Origin: Cristatella mucedo | Taxonomy: Eukaryota; Bryozoa; Phylactolaemata; Cristatellidae | Reading direction: 5' to 3' | DNA: 64,000 nt | Assembly (NCBI GenBank): GCA_009760855.2 | Contig: WPIO01000007.1 | Span: 1,172,501 to 1,236,500 of the forward strand | Part shown: one piece after another, positions 1-15,480 of the stretch | Layout of the letters: each line of letters begins with the position of its first letter | How positions within the stretch are numbered: the stretch's first letter is position 1 | Position numbers and translations under genes: made by a program | The notes under the pieces: model-generated | The model's input: only the letters and a program-made list of their open reading frames with translations | Database searches by the model: none | What the model was told of the DNA's origin: nothing

Positions 1-200
1 ACACTGCGCATGCTGCCACTAACCATATACTTGCTGACCCGGTGCATGTCACGTCTAACGACGTAACGCTTGCTGTCATTGAGCATGCTACTACTAACCA
101 TTCGACCATGCTTTCTTTTTAGCGGATTTAAAGTGCCGAGAAAGAGATTGAGTTTTCTGAGGGCGCTATAACAAATGTATTATTATTATTATTACTATTA
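1..200 (+). repeat. LINE family A, 3' tail copy
   Basis: This is the 3' end of a non-LTR retrotransposon found many times in the window. It shows the 'GCATGCTGCCACTAACCA' block, then a 'CGCCGAGAAAGAGATTGAG..CTGAGGGCGCT' block, then an ATT microsatellite tail. The body is cut off by the window edge or by 5' truncation. It is identified by comparison with the coding copies at 12.5-13.1 kb and 53.5-54.6 kb. Confidence 0.8.
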
Positions 201-3767
<3,567 letters not shown>

Positions 3768-3905
3768 ACCTAATAATAATTAATAATAATAGCGATTGTA
3801 ATATTACTAATTTGCATTTGCATAGCGCCCTCAGAAAACCTAATCTCTTTCTAGGCACTTTGCGTATACGCTGCAAAGAAAGCGTGGTTGAGTTATTAGT
3901 GGTAG
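3768..3905 (-). repeat. LINE family A tail fragment
   Basis: Reverse-orientation tail. It has an ATT/AAT-rich run, then 'GCGCCCTCAGAAAACCTAATC' and 'CTTTCTAGGCACTTTGCG', matching the tails of the longer copies. It is severely 5' truncated. Confidence 0.75.
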
Positions 3906-4889
3906 TCTACAAGCCGAGAAAGCGAAGGAGGCTGCAGGTTGCAGGGCGGCACGGTGTCCCTGCCTCAGCCCGCCTCGGCGGGCAGCGGCAGAAATGCGAC
4001 GCTAAAACGCGGCTAAAAGCGAGGGCTGGCTCCCGACGAAAGTTTTGAGCCTGTAGGTGCGGAACTCTTGCTTAACTGAACTTTGATTGAGCCGCCATCA
4101 TCATAACTTGATCGGCCTCAGTCTTACGAGTTCCCAGTCGGTTGACTAGTCACGCTAATAGTTCACCAAATGAGTAGGCATTCTTTCGGATGTGCGGCTA
4201 GGTGGTCAAGTGCCACTTGTCGTAACAGCACGAACGTAGCGGCTCCGGCGAATTGTCTTTACAACAAAGCGAAGTGCATAAACCCCATGAACCTCACAAC
4301 CGAGAGATCGTGCTCTTTTGGAGTTAGCGCCCCGAAGCTCGGCGGTAGCAGCTCCAAAGCAGCAAGCCGGCGATGTGCAGACGATGGCAGAGCTTAACTG
4401 CAATTACCTTTGCCAATACTTCAGTCGTTGCGCTATTGTTAAATGTCTTGGTCAATATTCCGCTGCCGCTGAGGGCGACCGCAGAGGGCGACCGCTGCAG
4501 AGGTTTAGAGGAACTGGGAGGGGGTAAAGACTGATAGCTACGAGTTAAATCCTTACATAACACCTAAGCTATAAATATTATTAAATCCCATTTTCATTAG
4601 TCACATTTCTCGAACCGCTAGTAAGTGATTTGAAAAACTCCGGCCGATTATCATGTCAGCATATAAATGTTCACCCTAAAAAAATACCCTCTCGATGAAG
4701 CGCCTTCAATTCGAGATTGCGGGTAGCAGAGGCTGCACCACTCAACGGTACTGCAGGTTTCATAGTAGGACTAAGTTATATTGCCCTACCACACCGTTAA
4801 AGAGAGCCGACCTACCTGATTAGAGCAGGCCAGGGCCGTAAGCTGGAGCCTAGGGCAGACTTTGCTAATAACTTCTTTCAAGTCTGCCT
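3906..4889. other. No recognisable gene
   Basis: Nothing identifiable. Short open frames on both strands near 4200-4560 look like chance frames. Confidence 0.5.
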
Positions 4890-5665
4890 ACTTTCAGCTA
4901 CATAACATTGCTAAAATTTGAGCTTGTTTAGACGGGGATGTCAGATCTAAGTTGGTCCATGCATTTGTACATCCCGTCTTGACTTCTGTAACTCACTGCT
5001 TGCTGGCCTACCGGCATGTGCAATCAGGCGCTTACAGCTGGTGCAAAACTCTGCAGCTAGGCTTGTCTGTCGGGAGCATTGAAGTTGCCACGTAAGACCA
5101 ATTCTGGCCGACCTGCACTGGCTACCAGTCAAGCAACGGATCGACTTCAAGGTTTGGTCGCTCACTTTTAAGTCACTTCATTCTTTGGCTCCAGCCTACC
5201 TATCAGATCTACTCCCCCACCAGGCCAAGCATCGTGCCGCCCGCTTTTTTTCGGAGACTAACTGTTTACCTATACCTCGTAGAAACCTCAAATCCTTTGG
5301 AGACCGTGCATTGGTTCGTATGCTCCCAAAGCCTGGAACTCACACCCGACTTCCGTCACGACATCACTTGACTTAACCACATTTGAAAAGAAATTTAAAA
5401 TACACCTATTTATGACAGCATTTAGTGAGTCCCTGTGATTCGTCCTCTACGTGCTAATGCGTGCTGACACTGTGCATGCTGCCACTGACCACACTTGCAT
5501 GCTGACCTTGTGCATGTCACCCCTAACCACGTAATGATGTTGTTTATCAAGCATGATACCTCTCACCATTTGATCGTGTTTCCTTTGCTGAAAATGTAAA
5601 GCGCCGAGAAAGATTTATTTCTCTGAGGGCGCTTTATGAAGCGTGGTATTAGTATTGTTATTATA
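4890..5665 (+). repeat. LINE family A, reverse-transcriptase C-terminal fragment and tail
   Basis: Translated in pieces it gives the post-catalytic part of an L2/CR1-type reverse transcriptase: Thr-Ser-..-Asp-Phe-Cys-Asn-Ser, a Leu-His-Trp-Leu-Pro-Val-Lys block, and Ala-Pro-Ala-Tyr-Leu-Ser-Asp-Leu-Leu. The family tail and an ATT-type end follow. Frameshifts and stops make it inactive. Confidence 0.85.
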
Positions 5666-7252
5666 AGGCTACAAGAAAAAGATGGATTCGGCCTAGTGGT
5701 TTATTCATGCAATACAGCGAACCAAAACCGCTGCTTCAACGCTGTTTTCGTGTAGGCACATCCTAGAAATTCGGGCGATTCGTCGAGTCCTTCTCTCTTC
5801 TTGGATCGCGTTTCTTTAGCTCTACAAATCTTCAGGGGTGCGATCAACGTTCAATCAACCAAATATTCCCTACTTATTTATTCCAATGAACGCCCTCTCG
5901 ACCCGCCCCATTTAGCCGCAGAGTAAATTTGCATATCAATAGTAGGATCCAAACAACTGCGAACGACCGCCAACGGACGGGCTCCGACGGGTGCATCAAT
6001 CATGCCTCGCTGGGAGCAGCCCAGCCGTGTCCAGCTGGCATGTGACGGCGTTTGAAGAGGTCGTGTTCGCGTTACGAGACCGAAGGCCTTCGAAAGCTCG
6101 GCGAGCACAGAATGATCAGGTGGGTGCCGGTCGCTCCCTCGAGTAGGACAGCCAAAGTAAGAGACCCTGGTCAAATGAACGGACGCTCACTATAGTTCAG
6201 TTCAAAGGGCAGCTTGGGCTCGCTCGCCGGAATCCTACACGTTGACAGGCCTCGACCTCGGGGTGGGGGCGGTTTAAGGAGGATGGGATTGTCTCGGCGC
6301 TTCCTTAAACCCCACCCCGCCTCCGTGTCGCTTCCGCTGCCCTTCCCCCCCCCCACCTTGCCCGGTAGTCATCGCGAAGAACTCGGGTAGCTCTCTATGA
6401 CGATCTGGCGTTCTCCGGGCTGCCCCGGGCGGTCACGCGGGTTTAACGCCACACGGTAAGTTAACGATCCAGATCCAACCACTCGAGGGAAAGCAGCCAT
6501 CGAGAGCGTTCCGCCCGCCCTCTTCACCGGCACCTTTTGGACTGGTCGTCGACGTAGTGCAGCTTTGAAACGCGAAAGGGTACACGAACATTGCTCAAAT
6601 CGTTCACGTGGCGCCTGAAGTTAATGGGCTCTTGCACTTTGCTTGCCAATGCTGTCGTTGCCTTACTATAACCGCCTCTTATAGGTAGACGTGAACATCG
6701 AACTCTCGGATCCGACATAGGCTGATGAGCGCCAAAGTTGTCGAAAACGGCGGTTGAGCCAAACCATTACCTTAGTCACGTTTGGACTCATCGCATCGTA
6801 TGACGAATTGCACCGACTTCTCGTGGGAGATTTAGCAGAAGGCTTAGCAAAAGAAGCGGTTATTAAGTGCCTATAAAGAGATTTAGTTCTCAAATGTCTT
6901 GTCATTGTAAGAGATACTAATCATAATACATCTGTAGTAGAGTGCCCGAAAACTAAATCTAGGCACTTCATATTGGCTAGAAAGCACCAATCCTATTCGA
7001 GGGAAGGAATTATGAAGTCAACCTACCTGATTATCGAATAAGTGCTTTTCCTCTGCTGCTGAGGTTAAGAGTGGCGAGGGGACCGTTGCTGGCAGCTAGA
7101 GGGCACTGTGCAGTGTGCACTCACTTGTCCATGTCGATAGGAAACGTGGTAGAAAGATCGTGTTAGGCTGCTTGAGCAGAACATCTATAAGGTAGCTTTT
7201 CTGTGGTACAACGTATGATGATTCTATATGCATGCACAGATGTATGTATATA
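5666..7252. other. No recognisable gene
   Basis: GC-rich at 5.9-6.5 kb but without a recognisable protein or splice-supported exon. No repeat-family match was noticed. Confidence 0.5.
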
Positions 7253-7253
7253 T

Positions 7254-7330
<77 letters not shown>
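7253..7330. repeat. (GT)n microsatellite
   Basis: TG dinucleotide tract with a short GC interruption near its centre. The Cys-Val open frame across it is an artefact. Confidence 0.97.
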
Positions 7331-7331
<1 letters not shown>

Positions 7332-7964
7332 TTGTATGTGTATGCCTTCTGTTGTCTAAGGAGAGCTCGATGAGACCCGCGGTTTCTAAATTCCCATTCG
7401 CTTTGAGCTGTTAGCTTAGCCTTTCAGCCTTTTTGGGGGAAGGAAATTCTCCTATTATTTGTGTGCGATCAAGACCGGTCCAAGTCATGCGATGTAAAGA
7501 TCTCACCTAGGAGAACCAGGCCTAACTAGCAGGGTGTGCAGGGGTCTATCCTTGCTGTATTCTGCTCTCCGTATGTGCACAGCCTCTTCTGTTAGTACAT
7601 CAGGCGCATTGCATTGGAAATTGCTTCTCCTGATTCAGCTGATAGCTAACGCTGTTGCTATTGAACCCTGCTCTTAGTTATTATTAGAAGCATTGAAGTC
7701 GTTCATAGCGATTTGAAGACTAAGCTACGAACTTTCGCACACGCGTCTCGTTGAAGTAGGCTTGCTTTCTAGTGAATCCAAGACGCTGCCCACGGAAAAC
7801 CCATAAGCGTGAAATCAAGAGTTTCGAGCTTTCAGTCGGCTTATGGCTTATGAAACCATCACCTACTGCTTAAGATCTTATGTTCGACAAATTCATTTAG
7901 AAGACTGCTTGCACAGTCAGCCATTATATTTTTTCTCTCCAGAACTAGGGATTACATCACTAGT

Positions 7965-8480
7965 TAGTTAAGGATTTTATGATGTTCTCGTTTCTCTTTA
8001 GGCTGAACTTTTGTAACGTATTGTTAAGAGGATGACCAGAAATTCACGAAGCATTTACAGTCTGTCCCAAATATGGCTGCTAGACTGCTCCTGAAATCCA
8101 AGAAATTCAGCCATGTGCCCTCTCTGCTAGTGGTTCTGTAGTGTCTCCTAGTGGAAATACGGAACAGCCAAAATTCTAATCCGGACCATCTACTGCAGTT
8201 TGATTATTTAATACCTTGTTGGACTTTAACATCATCAGCTTGCTAACGCCCTCAGGTTCTCTCGAAATAATGAATTAGCTACCTCTTCCTTTCATTTAAA
8301 AATGGTTAGCGTCAGGTGCGTTTGCTCTGCAGCTCCTTGGCTGTCGAACTCACCGCGAAGGCTCCTATGTTACGACGACAAGTACGATTCTACGATCGGC
8401 TCTAGTTCTGCCTGTCTAAATCTCCTTCATAGTGCCCCTTAATTTCTTAGCTGTCTTAGTAACTACTCCTTGCATCTCAG
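7965..8480 (+). repeat. Old LINE family B relic
   Basis: Broken translation recovers the same landmarks as the family B element at 44-45 kb. These are Leu-Asn-Phe-Cys-Asn, then a frame change to Pro-Asn-Met-Ala-Ala-Arg-Leu-Leu, then Asn-Glu-Leu-Ala and Ala-Ala-Pro-Trp-Leu-Ser-Asn-Ser near 8270-8350. It is a strongly decayed reverse-transcriptase C-terminus. Confidence 0.6.
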
Positions 8481-8894
8481 CTTTTTGTTGATTAGGGTCA
8501 AGGCTGCTAGCAATTGATAGTGCGAGGACAGCTGCTGAGGTTTTGAGCTCCCATTAACAGTTCTCACGCGTAAGCAGTCACTAAGTTCTCGTTGTATTTG
8601 TGGGCTGATATGCGAAGCTTTACTCAATGTGCCGATTCAATTTTTGAGCGTCTCAATCAGGCCTGCCTGGGCTGCAATACACGGCTCTGCCTTGAGCGTC
8701 GGACTAGTGCATCGCATCGTCCGGTGCCGTTATTCCTGTTCTCCTTTATTTCTCGTTTATTTTCACGAAAACTTTAGCAATCTGCCCATTTTACAACTAT
8801 CAAACTACAGTTCTATTCTTGCCGGGCCAAATGTATGACTGCAGTTGTGTGTGTGTGGCAATAGTCGTAGTGACTCATCGGCAAGAAAAGTCAA
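8481..8894. other. No recognisable gene
   Basis: No coding signal beyond short chance frames. It may be further decayed repeat. Confidence 0.4.
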
Positions 8895-9675
8895 GTCTGC
8901 CTAATGTCACCTGCCTAACTTTGCTAAAATCCTGGCTTGCTTAGACAGAGATAATCAGACAGGAAATGTAAATTGGTTTACCAACCTGTGACATCCCGTC
9001 TTGACTTCTGTAACTCACTGCTTGCTGGTCTACCGGCCGGTGCAATCAGGTGCTTACAGTTAGTGCAAAGTTCTGCAATCAGGCTTGTCTGCGTCGTAGT
9101 TGTCCGACCACACTAATTTTAGCCAACCTGAACTGGTTCCCAGTCAAGTAGCGCATTGACTTCAAAGTTCTGTCGCTCATTTTTAGGTCCTTTCACTAAC
9201 TGGCTCCAGCCTACTTATCAGAAATACTCCCCCCCCCAGGCTAGGAATCTCACCACCTGCTTTTCTGAAATCAAATCTTCTAGCCATACCTAGTACAAAC
9301 TTCAATCCTTTGGAGACCATGCCTTTAGTTCGAATGGTTCCCAAGGCTGGAACTCACTCTTGACTGACCTCACGACGTTCCCTGGTTTGACGATATTTAA
9401 AAGGAAACTAAAACCCCACCTGTTTATCAGAGCACTTTGTGGCCCCTTGTGATTCGTTCTTTGCGTGTTTATGAGTGCTGACACTGTACATGCTGCCACT
9501 AACTATATTTATATGTTGACCCTGTGCATGTCACCTCTAACCATGTTATGCTTGTTGAAATTGTGCATGCTACTACTAACCATTTAGTCATGCTTCCTCT
9601 ACAGCATATGTAAAGTGTTTATTAAGAGATAAAGTTCTCTGCGGGCGCTATACAAACATATTAATAATAATATTA
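8895..9675 (+). repeat. LINE family A copy, 5' truncated
   Basis: The same reverse-transcriptase C-terminal block and 3' tail as the copy at 4.9 kb, ending in an AAT/ATT tract near 9660. It has many frame breaks and is not coding today. Confidence 0.85.
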
Positions 9676-10695
9676 GTATTAAATTTCACATTTTAAAGGA
9701 TGAGCCAACCGTCGGACTTGACGTCAAAGGAGCCCTCTGAGATTGTATGTCGCTTCCTCTCAACAAACAACTCACAAGCAGTATAAAAGGCTGGGTGATT
9801 AAAGATATGGCCAAGATTGTTTTCGGAGAATGCATGCGTTTTAAATGGGCTGCCTGCGAGTAAGGATATAGGCTATAGGTATAAGCAACCTAATTCTTCT
9901 CAGAATTCCAGGCTCAGTCACCAAGCTGGAGACGAACTGTAAGACAGTTACCTACAAGTTACCAGAGTACAATAGTAAACCGCTGGGGTAAAACGCCGAG
10001 GTGAGTCACGTAGAACGGTACTTAAATTGCCAGCCCGGCTTTGTAAGAGCTTTTTAGGAGGAGAGACCAGCTCGAGAAGCAGCCGCGAAGCCATAGACTC
10101 TGACCCACAAAGAAGCAAGCTATGCTGTTCTGTTTAAGCCGTTTCAAGGCTTTTCTATCTATTGTCCAGTAACTAGCCTTCCAACTGCAAGCAGCAAGCT
10201 GGGAGCCAGGTATGGGGTAGTATTGTACGCAATATCGTATATCTGCTCCCTCATGTGTGTCCTAAGATGAATCTTTGAAAGTGCGATCGGTTGCAAAGAA
10301 AGTAATCAATTGTCGGAGCTAATTTCTACAGAATTTCCCATGAATATTTTTGCAAAGACCAGCATGCCCCTGTTCTAAAAGATTTCAGTAGCGTGTCTTG
10401 AATAATTTGCACTTGAACCTGTGCAATATATACACACCTGTATGTGGCTTTTGAATTTGGCCGAAAAAACCAAGAAAAAAAGCTATTTGGAAAAACGTTC
10501 CACTCTTCCATGCACCTGAGCTCGCACCGAAGCAGTTATGGAAGCCCGGGAAGATAATTTTAGCCAGAATATAGTGTGCGAACGCTACCGGTAGGTTTTC
10601 CTTTGCAGTCGCTGGCGAGTAGGTCACCGCCCCGCCATTAAACTGTAATCAACTTTGCAGCTGACTGCCCTCAGGCAAGCCTATTTTGCCTGCAG
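9676..10695 (+). promoter_or_regulatory. Upstream region of module copy 1, possible non-coding first exon
   Basis: A strong splice donor, CCGAG then GTGAGT, lies at 10000/10001. A strong acceptor, TTTTGCCTGCAG, ends at 10695. Together they would define a 695-base intron with a 5' untranslated exon ending at 10000. I see no TATA box I would trust. The exon's start and the promoter cannot be placed from sequence alone. Confidence 0.35.
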
Positions 10696-11738
10696 GATGT
10701 CGCCTAAGGTGTGCCCACTACTGAAATCCGCAGTCTGGTTTATCATTTGGACGGCCTTGTCATTTTATGCTCACTATTACGCTCTAAGAGCCATCGGCCT
10801 CGCCACGCGCCAGGGGACAGTCGGCAGTGACTCGGCAGCCTGTTGGCTAATGGCACTGGTTCTCAGTGCTGGTCAATGCCTCGTCGGCGCTGTCGTCATA
10901 AAGGCGTTCCTGCTTCTGCTACGGCTTCCGAAATTCTCTCAACTTGTTGGCATCGAGCCGCCTCGGCAGCAGCAGCACGAAGTCGAAGGTCGCCTCGCTC
11001 CTCCGACGGGCTCCGTTCACGCTACGGCATCCCGAACGCCCTCGATGGGCGCCATGATGCTGGCTCACACCATGGCCACGCTGTGTACCAACGCGAGCAT
11101 CTCGTTCGTCAACGCCGGCTCGGCGTTTACCATCAAGTCGTTCGAGCCAGTCACCACGGCGGCCCTCACGTCGGTACTGCTCGGCGTGCCGCTCAGCTCG
11201 GCCGCCGTCGTCGCTCTGCCGCTCGTCGTCTGCGGCTCGGCGGGCTTCGTGGCGCAGCCGACCATCGAGCAGACCGGCTCGTTTGGCCTCGGCCTCGCCC
11301 TCGTCTCCAACGTCATGTACGGAGTGAGGAACATCAACATCAAGCTGTCGCACTCGAGCTGCCGCGGCGGCGTCAGTGGCAGTGGCGAGGCCCAAAAGCT
11401 GGCCGACCTGTTTAGCATGAGCGCGGCCAGCGTCGGCGTCCTGATGGCGCCAGTCGTCGCACTGCTGGCGGCCGGCTCGGCCATCCGGCTCGACGTGCTC
11501 GCCGTGCTCTCGTCCGGCATGTGTCACGTCAGCTACACTATCATATCCACGTGCGTCATTCTCAAGTACATGAGCGTGGTCGGGCATGCCACGTGCAATC
11601 TGCTCAAGCGCATATGCATCGCCATAGTCTTCTTTGCCATCGGAAAGCAGCAGATCACGGCAGGCAACTGGATCATGGGAGCAGTTTTCCTCGTTGGTCT
11701 GGTTGTCTACGTATACCCTAGAGAGGAGAGCGGCAATT
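10696..11738 (+). CDS. Module copy 1, transporter exon: TPT/SLC35E-type transporter, putative PEP transporter
   Basis: The first ATG is at 10697, with A at -3, and encodes about 347 residues in this exon. Ten hydrophobic segments can be read, starting with Val-Trp-Phe-Ile-Ile-Trp (residues 13-18) and ending with the segment at about 325-340. The family pattern is clear: Asn-Ala-Ser-Ile-Ser then Ile-Lys-Ser-Phe-Glu-Pro (Lys147), and Gly-His-Ala-..-Leu-Leu-Lys-Arg (Lys304, Arg305). These match the substrate-binding Lys and Lys-Arg of plastid triose-phosphate and PEP transporters. In fission yeast, Golgi members of this family are reported to supply PEP to a pyruvyltransferase. That role is inferred here from the transferase exon downstream. 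The exon ends at a phase-1 donor, ATT then GTAAGT (11738/11739). If unspliced, the frame stops at 11746. An acceptor directly precedes the exon in phase 2, as in copy 2. Another organic-phosphate or nucleotide-sugar substrate is possible. Confidence 0.85.
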
Positions 11739-11885
11739 GTAAGTAGCCGTCGGCTGCCCCTTCCAGTCGGAAAGGACTGATGCGTACGGGCGTGGCTCCT
11801 TCGCTCGTTTGGCTAGTTTTGTAGCCGACAGTGCAACGCATGAACCTGCATAAGTGCTTCCGCGTACCGTTTTTCATGGAGATGT

Positions 11886-11959
11886 CTGTGTGTGTGTGCG
11901 TGTGTGTGTGTGTGTGTGCGCGTGTGTGTGTGTGCGTGTGTGTGTGTGTGTGCGTGTGC

Positions 11960-11990
<31 letters not shown>
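11886..11990. repeat. (GT)n microsatellite with GC interruptions
   Basis: TG tract with several CG interruptions. The Thr-His open frame on the minus strand is an artefact. Confidence 0.97.
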
Positions 11991-12309
11991 CCTGAAGAGC
12001 GTTGACAGAAGCCCGGTCGAATAGATAGTAAGACATGCAAATACCCGTAACTACACTCAGTTCATGCGGCCACCTAAAAAATTCGCCGAACTGTCTGGTA
12101 TAGCGATTGCGCATTCAATACGCGATAAGCAGTGCTGCTGTAAATGTAGATGAGTAGAAAGTATCAGAATAAAAACGATAGAAGATGTGAGAGAAGCAGG
12201 CCAGAAAGCAAGAAGCCATAGATATACACTATAGAAATAAAGATATGCATGCGTCATTTATTGGTGCCATATGTACAACGTGCGTTCGAGCTTGTGCCCA
12301 CTCATGTAC

Positions 12310-13108
12310 ATACATAATAATAATAATAATGCACTTGATAAAGCGCCCTCAGAGAACTTAATCTCTTTCTAGGCGCTTTACATTTGCTGCAAAGTGAAAT
12401 GCAATTGAATGGTAAGTAAAATCATGCTTGAAAAACAAGCAAAATGAATAATATGGTTAGGGGTGACATGCACAGGGTCAGCATGCAAATGTGGTTAGTG
12501 GCAGCATGCACAGTGTCAGCACGCATAAGCACATCAAGGACGAATCACCGTGACCCACTAAATGCTGTCCTAAATAGGTGGGTTTTTAAGTTCCTTTTAA
12601 ATGTGGTCAGGTCAGGGGATGTTCTGACGCAGGTCTGGAGGGAGTTCCAGGCATTGGGAGCATACGAACTAAATGCACGGTCTCCAAAGGATTTAAGGTT
12701 TGTACGAGGTATTTCTAGACTGTTGGATTCCGAAAAGCGGGTGGTACGATGCTTGGCCTGATGGGGTAGTATATCTGAAAGATAGGCTGGAGCCATAGAA
12801 TGAAGGGACCTAAAAGTGAGTGACCAAACCTTGAAGTCAATCTGTTGCTTGACTGGTAGCCAGTGCAGGTCGGCGAGAAGTGGAGTAATGTGGCAACTGC
12901 GACGCTCACGACAGACAAGCCTAGCTGCGGATTTTTGCACCAGCTGCAATCGCCTGATCGCACATGCTGGTAGGCCAGTAAGCAGTGAGTTGCAGAAGTC
13001 GAGACGGGATGTCACGAATGCATGGACCAACTTGGACGTGGTATCCTTATCTAAACAAGCCCGAATTTTAGCAATGCTATAAAGCTGAAAATAGGCAGAT
13101 GTCACTAC
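12310..13108 (-). repeat. LINE family A copy, open reverse-transcriptase C-terminal frame
   Basis: The minus-strand frame 13105-12545 runs 186 residues without a stop. It covers Ser-Arg-Leu-Asp-Phe-Cys-Asn-Ser, Ile-Thr-Pro-Leu-Leu-Ala-Asp-Leu-His-Trp-Leu-Pro-Val, Ala-Pro-Ala-Tyr-Leu-Ser-Asp, and Phe-Ser-Ser-Tyr-Ala-Pro-Asn-Ala-Trp-Asn-Ser-Leu. These are typical of the end of L2/CR1-type LINE proteins. The 3' tail runs to an AAT microsatellite at 12316. The copy lacks the catalytic domain and endonuclease, so it is a 5'-truncated but fairly young insertion. Confidence 0.88.
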
Positions 13109-13807
13109 CTATGTATGTGTATGGATCCATTCGGGAAATTGTAAGTGCGTTCATACCTCTATTTATTGAACGTATGTATTTCTGGGCGTACACAGTTGCA
13201 CCTAATCTAGGCACCGTCTTTTCGAGATGGCCGCCTGTGCCCAAGTGCCACCTGTCTAAGAGCCTCGTTCTCCTCCCGTCCTTGCTGAATCAGGTACAGT
13301 TCAAGTGTAATCAGTAGTGCATAGAAGGGGAGCCCCCCCCCCCGGATTCGGCCCTCTTGGGCCGACCTGAGAGGCAAGCCGCCGTATAAGCACCCCCTGG
13401 CTTTTTACGATTTGCTACCTCTGGCAAGGTAATGGTTTGACTCCGTCTTCGGCTTATATTCCTTGGCTCATACCAGTTTATAAGTAAGTGCTAAAAAGGT
13501 GCCTCGAGTTTGAATAACAATAGTCCGGCTGAAATTGTTGAGCTCGTACCCTATTCACGGCTTTCCCGCTTTCTCCCTCCGACGATTAACTTTCTCAAGG
13601 GCAGAAGCCTTCTCCACGACGGTTGTCGGTTCTATTTTTTTGCAACGAGTTTGGTTCTTTCTGAATGTGCCAAGCGTTATCGAGCTCTTTCGTACCGCTT
13701 TGACGGTAGCGTAAAATCCAAGAGCCGTCTTTCTCGGTTCCCCTGCCACTGTCGAATTTCGGGGGAAATCTAATCCCCCGTTTTTCTATAATAATAACAA
13801 TTGTTAA
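13109..13807. other. No recognisable gene
   Basis: Intronic in the fused-gene model. I recognise no gene or repeat family here. Confidence 0.5.
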
Positions 13808-13985
13808 GTTTATGCGGGCAGTCGCGCACAGATCAAGGCGGATCAGGCAGACGCCGTTTATTTCGGAAACGCGGAACCGTCCGCACGGCCAGCACGCGAG
13901 CCTGCAAGCAGCTTCTGCAAGTTGGTCCGCTGTCTCGACCGGAAGAGCTCGGTGGGTGGATGAGCCAGGGGGACCAAACATCCTC
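13808..13985 (+). repeat. Direct repeat, copy A
   Basis: About 170 bases, GC-rich, starting near 'TGCGGGCAGTCGCGCACAGA' and ending near the 'CTCGGTGGGTGGAT' block. A second copy at 15227 in the same orientation differs by roughly a dozen substitutions. I do not recognise the family. A long terminal repeat pair is possible, but the unit is short and lacks clear TG..CA ends. Confidence 0.8.
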
Positions 13986-14800
13986 TCTTCCCAACAGTGG
14001 CCGGCTGAGCATCGGTCGGCTTCTAGAGGCTGTGTGACACCTGCTCGTAGGAGGCACACCAAACCACGTCCTTTGGTGATCAGCTGGATGAGTAGGCCAC
14101 CAGCTTTAAGCCACTGCTGTGGCTTAGGCAGCGCCCGTCTCCCACAACCACGGATTGGGCGCGTGCCTCATCCCTTTGCCGCACGGGCTTCGGCAGTCTC
14201 CGTCGCCTAAGCGGCTGCTTCTACATCGCCGGTTCTTGCCATCATAGCAGCTCTGGCAGCACTAACCGGCTTCGTAGCAGGGCCGACCGGCGTCGTAGTC
14301 GCAGCACAGACGGGCCTAGCAGCGCTTGCCGTATCGCTGAACTCGACCACTGCTTCCTTCACGCGGACGTCCGTCGTCGATACGCAGACCTTTTTTTGGG
14401 CCTCCGCCGTCGCGGATACCGTCCCGTGTACTGGCACCTTCTTGTGAGAAACCTCTCGGATTGCCGTTTCGCGGACCATTGGTGCCTTCTCTTCTGAAGC
14501 CTCGCAAACCGCCGCCTGACAGGCCACTACGGTGCGGGCCGCCGCAGGTGGCTCATCCGCCGTCCTCTCCACTCGCTGCCGCTCTGGCACCGTCCTGACA
14601 GGCACTCTTGGCATAGACACGTTATACGGCAGAACATTTGTCTTGTTACTAGAGCAATATATATCAAATCTCTTACAAATGCGACCTGAACAGGAACATC
14701 CACCGAAAATCCACCGAAAATGTAGCAAACCTCATGCACAGAGGCATAGGAAGAAGGAAGAATCCTCCTGGCAAGTGCCACAACGTCCTGTAAAAAAAAA

Positions 14801-14972
14801 TACTAGCTGATTTAACAGCCTCTTTTTGTATAGCGACAGAAGAGCTTTTACGGCTATCACCACCGCTTGCAGTGGCGATATAGAATCGCCCACCACAGGA
14901 TTCGAACCCACGACCTTGGGGCAGAGGTCGTGAAAAGCAACCGCCTTACCTAGTGAGCCATTACGACTCACC
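14801..14972 (-). repeat. tRNA-derived SINE, family 1
   Basis: Read on the minus strand, a tRNA-like head carries an A-box-like 'TGGCTCACTAGGTAAGG' and a perfect B box, GGTTCGAATCC. A family-specific body follows ('GATAGCCGTAAAAGCTCT', then 'TATACAAAAAGAGGCTGTT'). Other copies lie at 25.4, 39.5, 48.7, 59.4 and 60.8 kb. It is not a functional tRNA because the acceptor ends do not pair. Confidence 0.85.
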
Positions 14973-15226
14973 CTGTAGCTAGAGTTCCACCGGTTTACGC
15001 GGAGCTACCTCCAGCTTTAGCATGGAATACCCATTAATCGGAAGGATACTTATCAGCATTGTCTTTCGTCGGGACTCTTTGGAAATATGTTTTCCGAGGC
15101 ACAGCCTCGCAGCAATTGAAGCCTAGTCTGCGTACGTCTGCTCCCCCCGACGCTGATGGAGCTCTCGTGTCAGATCCTGCCGTATTACACGCAGTGTGTC
15201 TTTCAAATTCCATTTCGTCGCCACTG

Positions 15227-15403
15227 CTATGTTTGTGCGGGCAGTCGCACACAGATCAAGACGGCTCAGGCAGACGCCGTTTATTTCGGAAACGCGGAAC
15301 AGGCCGCACGGCCAGCACGCGGGCCTGCAAGCAACTTCTGCAAGTTGGTCCGCTGCCTCGACCGGAAGATCTCGGTGGGTGGATAAGCCAGGCGGACCCA
15401 ACA
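15227..15403 (+). repeat. Direct repeat, copy B
   Basis: Second copy of the repeat at 13808, in the same orientation and starting about 1.42 kb downstream. It is followed directly by a LINE family A tail. Confidence 0.8.
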
Positions 15404-15404
15404 A

Positions 15405-15480
15405 CAAAAATAATATTACTCTTGATAAAGCGTCCTCAGAGAACTCAATCTCTTTCTAGGCGCTTTACATTTGCTTTCTG
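15405..15480 (-). repeat. LINE family A tail fragment
   Basis: An AAT-rich end, then 'AAAGCGTCCTCAGAGAACTC' and 'CTTTCTAGGCGCTTTACAT'. Only the last 75 bases of the element are present. Confidence 0.75.

Noticed and set aside
14207-14728. Minus-strand 173-codon frame as a gene
   Set aside because: Low-complexity Ala/Val/Thr composition, no domain, no supporting splice context.
14801-14972. A functional tRNA gene
   Set aside because: The A and B boxes are good, but the acceptor stem does not pair, and six related copies share a non-tRNA body. It is a SINE.
13808-15403. LTR retrotransposon with terminal repeats
   Set aside because: The repeats are only about 170 bases, lack TG..CA ends, and the interior shows no gag, protease, reverse-transcriptase or integrase motifs.
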